A stretch of DNA of 48,922 nucleotides from Acaryochloris sp. CRU_2_0 (GTDB lineage Bacteria; Cyanobacteriota; Cyanobacteriia; Thermosynechococcales; Thermosynechococcaceae), in assembly GCA_012034865.1 (NCBI GenBank), contig JAAUOM010000022.1, forward strand, positions 1-48,922, written 5' to 3'. The notes under the pieces are model-generated. The model ran no database searches. It was not told where the DNA came from and saw only the letters and a list, made by a program, of their open reading frames with translations. The position numbers and the translations under genes were made by a program. Each line of letters begins with the position of its first letter. Within the stretch, counting starts at the first letter, position 1. Shown piece after piece: positions 26,496 to 34,338 of this stretch.

Positions 26496-26732
26496 AGTAT
26501 TGTCTTAACGCTTTTAACGTTCCGTTGAAGTTAACGCACTATTCAGTGTAAGGGCTTAGGTGACTCATGACCAGACCGTCAAGCCATCATCTTGCCACCT
26601 GCAATGACGATAACCCTCTGGCAGTAAGGCTCTCTTCAGCAAATCATGGCTCTTCTGGAGGAATTGGTGCTGTGTGTAAGCAGCAACTTGGGGTATTTTC
26701 AATTCACGTTTGGCAAAAACAATCTCGAAGTT

Positions 26733-26774
26733 GTATCACCTCTTACCGAATGGCAAGGCCAAATTGGTTACTGT
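26733..26774 (+). promoter_or_regulatory. NtcA-activated promoter for ntcB
   Basis: GTATCACCTCTTAC at 26733-26746 is an exact GTAN8TAC site. It is followed after 22 bases by TACTGT (26769-26774), which meets the TAN3T -10 rule for NtcA class II promoters in cyanobacteria. The ntcB ATG is about 30 bases further on. NtcA, with 2-oxoglutarate, should turn this on when combined nitrogen is low, as known for ntcB. It lies in the 309-base gap between tpiA and ntcB, of which the rest shows nothing else recognisable. Confidence 0.85.
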
Positions 26775-26804
26775 GTCTTTACTGTAATCTAGGCTACACA
26801 TTCT

Positions 26805-27782
26805 ATGCGGTTAGAGCAACTGCAAGCATTTCTGTCGGTGGCCCAAACGGGGAGTTTCCAGCAAGCTGCCCAAAAATGTGGGGTAACCCAATCCACTGTG
26901 AGTCGTCAGATTCAAGGGTTGGAGGCGGAATTGGGACTGCCCTTACTCCATCGCGGCACTCAAAGTAAGCTGACCCTAGCGGGGGATCAATTCTTACCGC
27001 ATGTGCGCAAGATTTTGACAGAATGGCAAAACGCCACGCAAGCGATCGCAGACTTACGGGCGGGTAAACAACCGGAATTGTGTGTGGCCGCCATTCACTC
27101 GGTGTGTGCTCACTATTTGCCACCCGTGTTACAAAAATTCTGTCAGCTCTATCCAGAAGTGCAGTTGCGGGTCACCTCTTTAGGCAGCGATCGCTCCTTG
27201 AAAGTGCTTCAGGATGGTTTAGTGGATTTAGCCATTGTCATGAATAATCCGCTGCTCACCAGTCGGCCCGAACATGTGGTAGACAAGCTCTACAATGAAC
27301 CGATTCAAGTGCTGATGGCAGCAGCACATCCTTTGGCCCAATATCCGCTGATTCCGTGGTCAGAATTAGCAAGATTTCCGCAAGTGATGTTTAAGGATGG
27401 CTATGGAATGCAGCGTTTGGTGCAAGAGCAATTTAAACGCCAAGGTTTGGAGCTAAAAGCAGTCTTAGAGCTAAATACCCTGGATGCTTTTCGGGGGGTA
27501 ATCCGTCAAGGCGATATGATTTCTCTGCTGCCTCAAGGCGCGTTGGTTGATTCGCGCCAAGATCCATCCCTGGCGATTCGGGATCTAGCCATTCCCAACA
27601 CCACAGGCGTCAATCCTCAACTGAGCCTCACTCGTGAGGTGGTGATGGTGACGACCCAAGATCGACTGTTAATTCCACCTATTGCTAATTTTCGGCGTTT
27701 GGTTCATGATTTTTTCATTTCCAAGCTCCCGGACAGCCAAACCCGATCTGGGCAACCCCTAGCAATGTTCGAGGCTGAGTAA
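26805..27782 (+). CDS. ntcB: LysR-family nitrate-assimilation regulator NtcB
   Basis: The 325-residue LysR protein has an N-terminal winged helix (MRLEQLQAFLSVAQTGSFQQ, then CGVTQSTVSRQIQGLEAELG) and a periplasmic-binding-like effector domain (CVAAIHSVCAHYLPPVLQKF, then VFKDGYGMQRLVQEQF-like segment). The pattern AAIHSVCAHYLPPVLQ is like NtcB, the nitrite-responsive activator of nitrate genes. The upstream NtcA site and nearby mobA and narM support that name. The C-terminus is slightly extended. Confidence 0.9.
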   Translation: MRLEQLQAFLSVAQTGSFQQAAQKCGVTQSTVSRQIQGLEAELGLPLLHRGTQSKLTLAGDQFLPHVRKILTEWQNATQAIADLRAGKQPELCVAAIHSVCAHYLPPVLQKFCQLYPEVQLRVTSLGSDRSLKVLQDGLVDLAIVMNNPLLTSRPEHVVDKLYNEPIQVLMAAAHPLAQYPLIPWSELARFPQVMFKDGYGMQRLVQEQFKRQGLELKAVLELNTLDAFRGVIRQGDMISLLPQGALVDSRQDPSLAIRDLAIPNTTGVNPQLSLTREVVMVTTQDRLLIPPIANFRRLVHDFFISKLPDSQTRSGQPLAMFEAE

Positions 27783-27798
27783 AATTAATCTTAGAAGA

Positions 27799-28869
27799 AT
27801 GGCAAAACAAACGGCCATGAGTGAGACTTTTCGAGAATTCTTGCGGAAAATTGGTAGTGGCAGACATACTAGCAAAGATTTAAGCCGAACTGAAGCCAAA
27901 GCTGCCTTGGCGATGATGCTGCACCAACAAGCTACCCCTGCTCAAATCGGTGCCTTTCTGATTTCCCATCGGATTAAAAGACCCACGGGTGAAGAGTTGG
28001 CGGGTTTCTTAGATGCCTATGACGATCTAGGCCCTTCCTTACCTCCCTTACCTAATAACCCCCCCGTTGTTGTCTTCAGTGTGCCCTATGACGGGCGATC
28101 GCGGACCGCACCGACCTTGCCCCTAACGGCTTTAGTTCTGGCGACGGTGGGTTGTCCTAACCTCATGCATGGCGGCGATCGGATGCCCACCAAGTATGGG
28201 GTGCCCATGATTGATCTTTGGCAAGGGTTAGGGGTGGATTGGACCCAGCGATCCCTCTTATCCATTCATCAGGTGCTGGGCAAGACGGGATTGGGGTTTA
28301 TCTATGTGCCAGAGCACTTTCCCTTAGCCCAAGGGTTAGTTGAGTATCGCGATCAAATTGGCAAGCGACCGCCTCTGGCAACCACGGAGCTGATGTGGCA
28401 TCCCTATACAGGAAAGCCTCATCTGATTGCTGGATTTGTGCATCCGCCGACGGAAACCACGATGCGGGAAGCCTTTACCTTAAGAGGAACACAGCAATTC
28501 ACCACCGTTAAAGGTCTAGAGGGCAGTTGTGATTTACCGCGCGATCGCAAAGCCATCATCGGCACCCATTCCCCGGAGAATGATCCCCCTTGGCAACGGC
28601 TGATTCTCTCAGCAAAAGATTATGATCTGGGTGGACCAGAAGTTCCCTACGATTCCATGGATCAGCTGATTGCCCAAATGCAAGCCGTCTTGCAAGGCCA
28701 AACCTGTGAACTCATGCCCGCCGTATTGTGGAATGCGGGATTCTATCTCTGGCATGTTGGCAAATGTGCAAGCCTGAATACGGGTATTCAGACGGCAGAA
28801 ACGCTACTCTTAAATGGCAGCGTCGGCCAAACTCTGCGACAGGTTCAGGAAATCCTATCTGCTCTTTAA
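27799..28869 (+). CDS. TrpD2-like glycosyltransferase family 3 protein
   Basis: The 356-residue protein resembles anthranilate phosphoribosyltransferase in fold: N-terminal helical domain (AALAMMLHQQATPAQIGAFL, then RIKRPTGEELAGFLDAYDD), the strand VVVFSVPYDGRSRTAPTLPL where the normal PRPP motif KHGN is absent, then HGGDRMPTKYGVP. This is the TrpD2/YbiB-type branch, which lacks TrpD activity and may bind nucleic acid. It lies 16 bases after ntcB, likely co-transcribed; homologues next to nitrate genes are common in cyanobacteria. Function unknown. Confidence 0.8.
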   Translation: MAKQTAMSETFREFLRKIGSGRHTSKDLSRTEAKAALAMMLHQQATPAQIGAFLISHRIKRPTGEELAGFLDAYDDLGPSLPPLPNNPPVVVFSVPYDGRSRTAPTLPLTALVLATVGCPNLMHGGDRMPTKYGVPMIDLWQGLGVDWTQRSLLSIHQVLGKTGLGFIYVPEHFPLAQGLVEYRDQIGKRPPLATTELMWHPYTGKPHLIAGFVHPPTETTMREAFTLRGTQQFTTVKGLEGSCDLPRDRKAIIGTHSPENDPPWQRLILSAKDYDLGGPEVPYDSMDQLIAQMQAVLQGQTCELMPAVLWNAGFYLWHVGKCASLNTGIQTAETLLLNGSVGQTLRQVQEILSAL

Positions 28870-29024
28870 GCATATATGCAGTCTTATTTGATCCATGAGC
28901 TGGTATCGCCCGCATCATTAGTTCAACGCCTGAAAGGGTTGGTGCTTAGTGTTAAAATAACGATGATTGAGTCAGTTGAGGTGGATACAGATTGGTTCGC
29001 AAAATTTAATACGGTAGGAGGAAA

Positions 29025-29267
29025 ATGGTCGCCACTCTTAGTAAGCCATCCTTTCTGATTCATGAGATTCAGATTGAACAAGTAGGCAACTGGAATTTAT
29101 TCAAATTCAGTGAGCCTCTTCAACTGCGAATGGAAATTCTTCTAGAAAAGAAAAAATCTGATCAGATTACGACCGATGAAATTGCTGAACTGGATGCAAT
29201 TGGAGAGTTAGATCGCATTTTTACTCATATCAACGCGATGCTCGCCGCTCAAAATGCCAATCAGTAA
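29025..29267 (+). CDS. Small protein coupled to an HNH endonuclease
   Basis: The 80-residue protein starts after a strong AGGAGGA site (29016-29022) with MVATLSKPSFLIHEI and has a helical C-terminal part (LQLRMEILLEKKKSDQITTD, then IGELDRIFTHINAMLAAQ). The end overlaps the HNH gene start by 14 bases. Such small genes before HNH genes are common in cyanobacteria, maybe as a regulator or immunity partner. No function can be stated. Confidence 0.7.
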   Translation: MVATLSKPSFLIHEIQIEQVGNWNLFKFSEPLQLRMEILLEKKKSDQITTDEIAELDAIGELDRIFTHINAMLAAQNANQ

Positions 29268-29706
29268 TGAACTCAAGCAATCTGTCCGAGAACGTGCCAA
29301 GTATTTGTGTGAGTATTGCCATTCTCCAGAACGACTGAGTGCTAATCGGTTTACCGTTGATCACGTCATCCCCCAATCTTTGGGCGGTTCTGATGAACTT
29401 GATAATCTTGCGCTTGCCTGTCGTCGTTGTAATGAGAGACGTTACAATTTTGTGGCTGGTATTGATCCAAAGACTCAGGAGATCGTTCCTATTTTCAATC
29501 CTCGTCAGCAGAAGTGGGAAGAGCATTTTGTTTGGCTAGATCAAGGCATTGTGATTGAAGGAGTTACACCAATTGGTAGTGCAACCTGCATTCGCCTTGA
29601 TTTGAATGATATCCGCTACCCAGAACATGATTCCATTCGAGAAACAAGACGGTTTTGGATAAAAACCGGGCTACATCCGCCACAGGGTGATCCGCACCAA
29701 GTTTGA
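29254..29706 (+). CDS. HNH endonuclease
   Basis: The 150-residue protein has the HNH zinc-finger nuclease fold: CEYCHSPERLSANRFTVDHV (first CxxC and the His), IPQSLGGSDELDNLALACRR (Asn) and CNERRYNF, with cysteines CEYC and CRRC to hold zinc. It should cut DNA, target unknown. The C-terminal half (FVWLDQGIVIEGVTPIGSAT) is typical for the cyanobacterial subfamily. The gene ends about 20 bases before an attC-like site, the position expected of a cassette gene, although no matching cassette start is visible upstream. Confidence 0.9.
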   Translation: MPISNELKQSVRERAKYLCEYCHSPERLSANRFTVDHVIPQSLGGSDELDNLALACRRCNERRYNFVAGIDPKTQEIVPIFNPRQQKWEEHFVWLDQGIVIEGVTPIGSATCIRLDLNDIRYPEHDSIRETRRFWIKTGLHPPQGDPHQV

Positions 29707-29726
29707 AGTTGCGTTGTTGCCAGACA

Positions 29727-29812
29727 GCTAAACAAGTCGATGAAGCGGACGGACGAAAGATCCGGGTGGTGATGCCAAGGTTATCTGCCGCTGCTTATCT
29801 TAGTCGTTAGCC
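29727..29812 (+). other. attC-like integron recombination site (first of a pair)
   Basis: R'' box GCTAAAC (29727-29733), L'' region GAAGCGGAC, a variable loop, L' region TGCCGCTGC and R' box GTTAGCC (29806-29812). It shares its final 25 bases (TGCCGCTGCTTATCTTAGTC plus GTTAG) with the site at 31470-31556. The expected crossover lies after the G at 29806. The R'' box is worn (one extra A). Confidence 0.75.
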
Positions 29813-30048
29813 CTCAAATTTCTGGTGGGGGCAGTTCTGTAACACTTTCAGTGGGTGGCGGAGGTTAAGTGACTACAAAATTGTCTAAGTGGAAGTGGGT
29901 TCAGGTCACTTGCTTGATACGTAAAGCTACAGGATTTCCTAAACTTTTTTAAAGATTTTCGATTATCTTTCGTATACTCAGTAGTTTTGAAGGGCAAAGT
30001 ATATCCAGACAAATCATCCGACTCTTTTAACCCTAGACACTTAAAGTT

Positions 30049-30893
30049 ATGCCAAGTAGGGATTCTAAATACTATTTTGGTCGTCTCAACATAGTTTCCG
30101 CGTATGAAGAAGAGAAAAAACAGTTTTTGGAACATGGGCTAAATTCAGGAGTTTTAATTTCTGAAAGGAACTATACTTGGGGATTTTTGAGATTGAAAGC
30201 GTTGTAGAGCAAGATGATTATTTATCCGGCTTTTTAGTTAAGTACCGTCCTCTTGATCCCGAACAATTTGTAAACACTGAAACCCGAGAAATCGAAGAGC
30301 AGGAAATTAGAAACCGTATTACAGCAAAATTAAGATTTTTTCTTCATATTAGAACGGGAATTATTGCATATCAAGTTGTAAGTCAAATTAATGAAAAATC
30401 TTTTCGTGAAAACTTTGCAAAACTCTTAGAAGCATCATATAATAACCTTTTTATTGATGCAGAGGTACAAGCAATTAATCAAGAGGAATCTTTTTTTGAG
30501 GCTGTAAAAAGTTTTGATTCAATCGCAAAAGTATCCATTTATTTACACCCATCTAATCCAAGCAGTAGAGATATTTGGAAAAGAGTAGATGAGAGATTCA
30601 AAAATCTAGGATTAGAAAGTTATACAGAAGTTTACAAGTTGAAAGCAGATCGTAGCAATTTAGACATTGAAGGAGATGAGGAAATAAACAGTAAGTTACA
30701 TATGGCTAGTGATGGTTATGGAAAAGCCAAAGTTCGAGGGAAAAAAGATGGAGAGTATGAAACGGTAACTACTGGAGACAATCCTATTGAGGCAGAAGTT
30801 GAAAATTCAGTCGAAAACACTGAACGACCTCAAGAAATTCTGAAGCAGATATTGCCAACATTCAGAAGTTTATTTAATAGAATTCGAGGTTGA
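30049..30893 (+). pseudogene. Cassette gene 1: unrecognised protein, frameshifted at a T-run
   Basis: ATG 30049 opens MPSRDSKYYFGRLNIVSAYE, continuing to ERNYTWGF and then a stop within 20 codons. The downstream frame is open from 30177 to 30893 and continues naturally as EIESVVEQDDYLSGFLVKYR. Adding one T to the five at 30184-30188 joins them (TWGF-FEIES) into a protein of about 281 residues. The body has an HIRTGIIAYQVVSQI strand, IYLHPSNPSSRDIWKRVDER, and a charged C-terminus, with no signal or membrane helix. I do not recognise a family. A shortened 238-residue form from TTG 30177 is possible. It is 15 bases before the membrane-protein gene, so the two surely act together. Confidence 0.65.
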
Positions 30894-30908
30894 GATAAGG
30901 AAGAAATT

Positions 30909-31451
30909 ATGCCTCCCTCTAATAGAGCAAGTAAAGTAAGAAGTATATTATTAGCACCTGATATTCTGGTGAGCTTGCTCATAGCCTTTCTAGTTTGGTA
31001 TTTGTCTCCGGATAAAATCTCCAACGAGTTCTCAAGAGATATATACAGCGTCGGTATTACAGTCCTTTCAATAGTTTTTTCTGTTTACTTTGCAGCTCTT
31101 GCTATTATGATATCTTCCAGTGATGATGAGTTCATAGAATTCTTAGAGCAAGAAGGTGGTTATACTACATTAATTGGAAATTTTAGATTCTCTCTTGCTG
31201 TTCTACTTTTTGCGCTAATTTATTCAATTGTTCTATACACTTTAACCACAGTTTGGTTCTATAACAAAAGAGTTGAGCAATCAGAATACCTATTTATAAT
31301 TTTTATTTTTGCCTCAACTTATGGACTGTTAGCAACATTTGCTGCTTCAAATGATGCGATCAATTATGCTCTTTATAGGGCTAAATTCTTGCGTTTAAGA
31401 AGGGAAAAAGGGGTTCGTACTTTACAGCAGAAAGACAGTCATGAGCCATAA
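30909..31451 (+). CDS. Cassette gene 2: four-helix membrane protein
   Basis: The 180-residue protein starts after AAGGAAGAA at 30898-30906. It has four hydrophobic helices: ILLAPDILVSLLIAFLVWYL, VGITVLSIVFSVYFAALAIM, FSLAVLLFALIYSIVLYTLT and LFIIFIFASTYGLLATFAAS, with an acidic loop SSDDEFIEFLEQEGG between the second and third and a basic tail (RAKFLRLRREKGVRTL). The family is not recognised. A small multi-helix membrane protein paired with a soluble protein is a plan used by many effector systems, but no activity is evident from residues. The stop lies 18 bases before the attC. Confidence 0.75.
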   Translation: MPPSNRASKVRSILLAPDILVSLLIAFLVWYLSPDKISNEFSRDIYSVGITVLSIVFSVYFAALAIMISSSDDEFIEFLEQEGGYTTLIGNFRFSLAVLLFALIYSIVLYTLTTVWFYNKRVEQSEYLFIIFIFASTYGLLATFAASNDAINYALYRAKFLRLRREKGVRTLQQKDSHEP

Positions 31452-31469
31452 CTTCTCTGAAATGAAGAA

Positions 31470-31556
31470 GGCTAACAATTCAAATGCAGCGGACGGGCGA
31501 AAGCCGCTGGTGCTGAGTTCGGGGTTACTTGCCGCTGCTTATCTTAGTCGTTAGGA
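31470..31556 (+). other. attC-like integron recombination site (second of a pair)
   Basis: R'' box GGCTAAC (31470-31476), AATTCAAAT spacer, L'' GCAGCGG (31486-31492), a roughly 39-base variable part with its own small hairpin GGGCGAAAGCC, L' CCGCTGC (31532-31538) and R' GTTAGGA (31550-31556). L'' and L' are perfectly complementary. The site is nearly identical to the first one on its right side and directly follows cassette gene 2. Confidence 0.8.
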
Positions 31557-31784
31557 GCTTCCCATTTTAAGTTTGAGCGCTTTGCACGATCCCACCCTAA
31601 CCCTCCCGCGCTACGCGCCGCTGACGCTAGAGCCAAGGGGAGGGAACTGGATCTTTGATTACCCCCCTAGACCCTAGCCCTTTCAGGGCGGCTTCGCCCA
31701 AGGGGCAGGCTACGTCAAGAGCAAGGAGGGATTTAGGGGGGTAATGCAGAGTCCTTTGTCTTCACGATCAATTTGAAAGCTGCC
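31557..31784. repeat. Composite palindromic intergenic repeat before mobA
   Basis: ATTACCCCCCTA (31658-31669) and TAGGGGGGTAAT (31734-31745) are perfect 12-base inverted repeats around a core containing the GC-rich segment GGGCGGCTTCGCCCAAGGGG. To the left is a second pattern, CCCACCCTAACCCTCCC and GGGGAGGG, interrupted by CGCGCTACGCGCCGCTGACG. These are typical of small non-coding mobile repeats in cyanobacteria. No ORF is seen. Confidence 0.6.
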
Positions 31785-32381
31785 ATGCCCAAGAATACGT
31801 CTGAGAACGCTGTCTCTGCCTTGATCCTCGCCGGGGGCAAGAGTTCACGTATGGGTACGGACAAAGCCTTACTCTGTTGGCAAGGTGTGCCTTTATTAGC
31901 GCGGGTCTGTCAAGTGGCACTGCAATGTTGCCCTAGGGTTTATGTCCTAACGCCTTGGCCAGAGAGATATCAGTACCTGTTGCCTGAGTCCTGCCAAACC
32001 CTAACTGAAGTAACACCTGGGGAAGGACCCTTAGTGGCCCTTGCCCAGGGTTTAAGGCATATCCAGACCCCCTGGGTTCTTTTGCTAGCTTGTGATTTAC
32101 CGCTCCTCAACCCAAAGATTTTGCAACGGTGGTTCACGAGTTTGGATGGTTGTGAGACAATGGCTGCTGTTCCCTATCAAGATGGGCGCTGGGAAGCTTT
32201 ATGTGGTTTCTATCATCGTCAAGGACAGCCCCAATTACAATCCTTTCTTGCCCAGGGGGGGCGATCTTTCCAACAGTGGTTGCCCACTCTTCCTACCCAG
32301 AAAATTATTGTAGATGCTGAGGCCGCATCGATGCTGTGGAATTGCAACTCCCCTCAAGATCTAATGTCAACGGAGATTTAA
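31785..32381 (+). CDS. mobA: Molybdenum cofactor guanylyltransferase MobA
   Basis: The product is 198 residues from ATG 31785 (MPKNTSENAVSALILAGGKS). It has the nucleotidyltransferase signature LILAGGKSSRMGTDKALL, TPGEGPLVALAQGL and the metal site LLACDLPLLNP. It adds GMP to molybdopterin to form the guanine-dinucleotide cofactor used by NarB nitrate reductase, in line with the narM neighbour. A TTG start at 31773 would add four residues. The stop precedes narM by 4 bases, so the two are one operon. Confidence 0.92.
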   Translation: MPKNTSENAVSALILAGGKSSRMGTDKALLCWQGVPLLARVCQVALQCCPRVYVLTPWPERYQYLLPESCQTLTEVTPGEGPLVALAQGLRHIQTPWVLLLACDLPLLNPKILQRWFTSLDGCETMAAVPYQDGRWEALCGFYHRQGQPQLQSFLAQGGRSFQQWLPTLPTQKIIVDAEAASMLWNCNSPQDLMSTEI

Positions 32382-32385
32382 ACCG

Positions 32386-32868
32386 ATGCCAACCCCCTCA
32401 CCGATGCCGGCTGAAGATGCCTTCATTTTTGAGTTTGAAGAGGAGTTTGTCGATGATTTGCATTGCATTCCCATGGCGGTGCGGTTCAAATTGGATACCT
32501 GTGGCATCAAACTGAAGCTAGCGCAATGGAATCAATTTAGCCAAGAGGAACGGGAGCAATTCATCTTCCAACCCTGTACATCCGAGGATGAAATTGCAGA
32601 TTACCGCGAGTTTCTGAAAGATTTGATTTTTATGTATTCCGAAACAGAAGCATCGGAAATTCCCGTCGCCGAAAATCCGCCTTGGCTAGATATCTCAGTA
32701 ATCCCACCTGCATTAGTGACGAAAGCCCAAGATCACGACATCCCCCTGAGCCTGCAACAGTGGCAGAATCTGACGCCACTGCAACGCTTTGCCTTAATTA
32801 AGCTGAGTCGCCCCAGTCATGAAAGCAAAAACTTCCTGCCAGCTTTGCAAGAATTTGAACTGATTTAG
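32386..32868 (+). CDS. narM: Nitrate reductase-associated protein NarM
   Basis: The 160-residue protein (EFEEEFVDDLHCIPMAVRFK, then LDTCGIKLKLAQWNQFSQEE, FKLD-type helices, PSLQ-like LQQWQNLTPLQRFALIKLSR) fits the conserved cyanobacterial NarM family, needed for active nitrate reductase. It lies directly after mobA. The narB, nirA and nrt genes are not in this window. Confidence 0.85.
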   Translation: MPTPSPMPAEDAFIFEFEEEFVDDLHCIPMAVRFKLDTCGIKLKLAQWNQFSQEEREQFIFQPCTSEDEIADYREFLKDLIFMYSETEASEIPVAENPPWLDISVIPPALVTKAQDHDIPLSLQQWQNLTPLQRFALIKLSRPSHESKNFLPALQEFELI

Positions 32869-32884
32869 CTAGTTTTAGCCCATT

Positions 32885-34069
32885 TTAGTGAAGAGCAGCG
32901 ACAATCACGACCTGTTCGATGGGGCGATCGCGCAATAAACGTTTGGGCACTCCCCCCGGTTGGGTCGCATAAATCCCACTGCCGTTGGTATAAATCACAT
33001 TCCCCTCGGCATCAACATCGTAAGAAATGACACCCTCGCCAATGACTTGTACCTCCCCCTGGGGACGCTTACAAACCAATTGCCAAGACCGAGGCACGAG
33101 TGCTGGGGAATCTTGATCACCAAAGCGCCGATTTTTTTCGGCTTCTGCTGCGGTGTTGATGACATTTCCCCAAATCAAGAGATTCTGCTTGGCCTGCACT
33201 TGGGGCTGACCGGATTTCAGTAAGGGCTTGCCCGTGTAGGATTGTGTAAAGACATTCAGCCACTCATAGATTGCTCGCACCAATCGCAATGGCATCAAAA
33301 TAATATCCTTCAAAATACTAAGGACATGCCCTCGGTGTTGACGAGCCTGATAGGGCCGCCGGATGTAATAGAGGGAGCCATCCGTTGTCATTTTGGGAGC
33401 CAGCAGATCATATTTGGGATCGGCGGCGAGGGTCGTCATTTCCCCAGTCTGGAAATCCAACTTTTCAATGGTAAACGGGCTTTGCTCCACCAAAAAGCCC
33501 TCTTGATTCCGGGCAATTCCAGCCGATTGAAAAACCAGAGCTTTCGTGGGTCCTGGAAGCCATTGGGGAGCAAGATCAATCGAATCGCCAGCGGTAATTT
33601 CCTTGGGTCTGGCTCCATCAATAGACATCACGGCAATGTTTGCTGAACTATCCTTGTGCATGACGGTACAGGCAAACTCATTTTGCTGTGGATGAACATG
33701 CAGATGTTGAACGGCAAAATCGGAATGGTGAAACAGACGCTGTTCCTTTTCTAGAGAAGCATCTAGTGTAAAAACCCCCGTCACATCTCCCACGGCTAAG
33801 GTATACAGCAATTGCCCCGGACTGCTGGAACTGACGGAGCGAATGGCAATGGGCAGTTTTGCTTCGCCCAAGGCTTCCATTTGCTGGAGGAAAGCCGCCG
33901 GGATCAAGCCTGGCATCGGATTTTTGTCTTTCCAGGCGTTGCGGCGCTGACTTTGCAGGGTACGTTCTTGGACTTGTTGCCCAAACTGACTGTCAATGGT
34001 GCGAACTGGATGATCGCCTAACTTGAGGTGTAACTTTCCACCTGCCAGATATGCAAAGTTGAAGCTCAT
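32885..34069 (-). CDS. Beta-propeller-like protein of unknown function
   Basis: The product is about 394 residues from ATG 34069 (MSFNFAYLAGGKLHLKLGDH). It contains repeated short strands with WD/TolB-like spacing (LLYTLAVGDVTGVFTLD, FACTVMHKDSSANIAVMS, ALVFQSAGIARNQEG, SLYYIRRPYQ, NVIYTNGSGIYATQPGG) and a basic, hydrophobic-rich insert (LSILKDIILMPLRLVRAIYE) that may touch a membrane. No catalytic motif is seen. No signal peptide. It is convergent with narM. A propeller fold is likely, function unknown. Confidence 0.65.
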   Translation of the reverse strand: MSFNFAYLAGGKLHLKLGDHPVRTIDSQFGQQVQERTLQSQRRNAWKDKNPMPGLIPAAFLQQMEALGEAKLPIAIRSVSSSSPGQLLYTLAVGDVTGVFTLDASLEKEQRLFHHSDFAVQHLHVHPQQNEFACTVMHKDSSANIAVMSIDGARPKEITAGDSIDLAPQWLPGPTKALVFQSAGIARNQEGFLVEQSPFTIEKLDFQTGEMTTLAADPKYDLLAPKMTTDGSLYYIRRPYQARQHRGHVLSILKDIILMPLRLVRAIYEWLNVFTQSYTGKPLLKSGQPQVQAKQNLLIWGNVINTAAEAEKNRRFGDQDSPALVPRSWQLVCKRPQGEVQVIGEGVISYDVDAEGNVIYTNGSGIYATQPGGVPKRLLRDRPIEQVVIVAALH

Positions 34070-34338
34070 GGGCAATGAAATCAAGGGTGTAGAGATCTAC
34101 GATAGCAATTTTATAGTTCCCTGTCCTAACCAGACCTGACGGATCTGAATTCTGGCCAATATTGCTGAGAATAGTTTGAGAACCTGTTGGAAAAGTTTTT
34201 TGTAAGCCTTCTCCAGCAAAGATCTTATGGCAAATAACAAAAGATGTCCTTATTTCACCTCTGTTGCCGGGATTCAACGCTTCCATTCATCAAATTTTCG
34301 CTAAAATAGAAGCAAACGCTGACAGGAGTAGAATTCTC

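Larger units (their letters stand above)
29807..31550 (+). mobile_element. Integron-type cassette with a two-gene unit
   Basis: The segment starts with TTAGCC, the 3' part of the upstream R' box, and ends with the G of the downstream R' box. Its own attC has R'' GGCTAAC, the exact reverse complement of GTTAGCC, as required if the segment was inserted as a closed circle. It is 1,744 bases with two plus-strand genes; the first 236 bases are non-coding and may hold a promoter. No intI gene is seen. The array sits between the TrpD2-like gene and mobA of the nitrate region. Confidence 0.75.

Noticed and set aside
28876..29058. A 60-codon frame between the TrpD2-like gene and the HNH pair
   Set aside because: It overlaps the well-supported small gene at 29025 and has no ribosome site.
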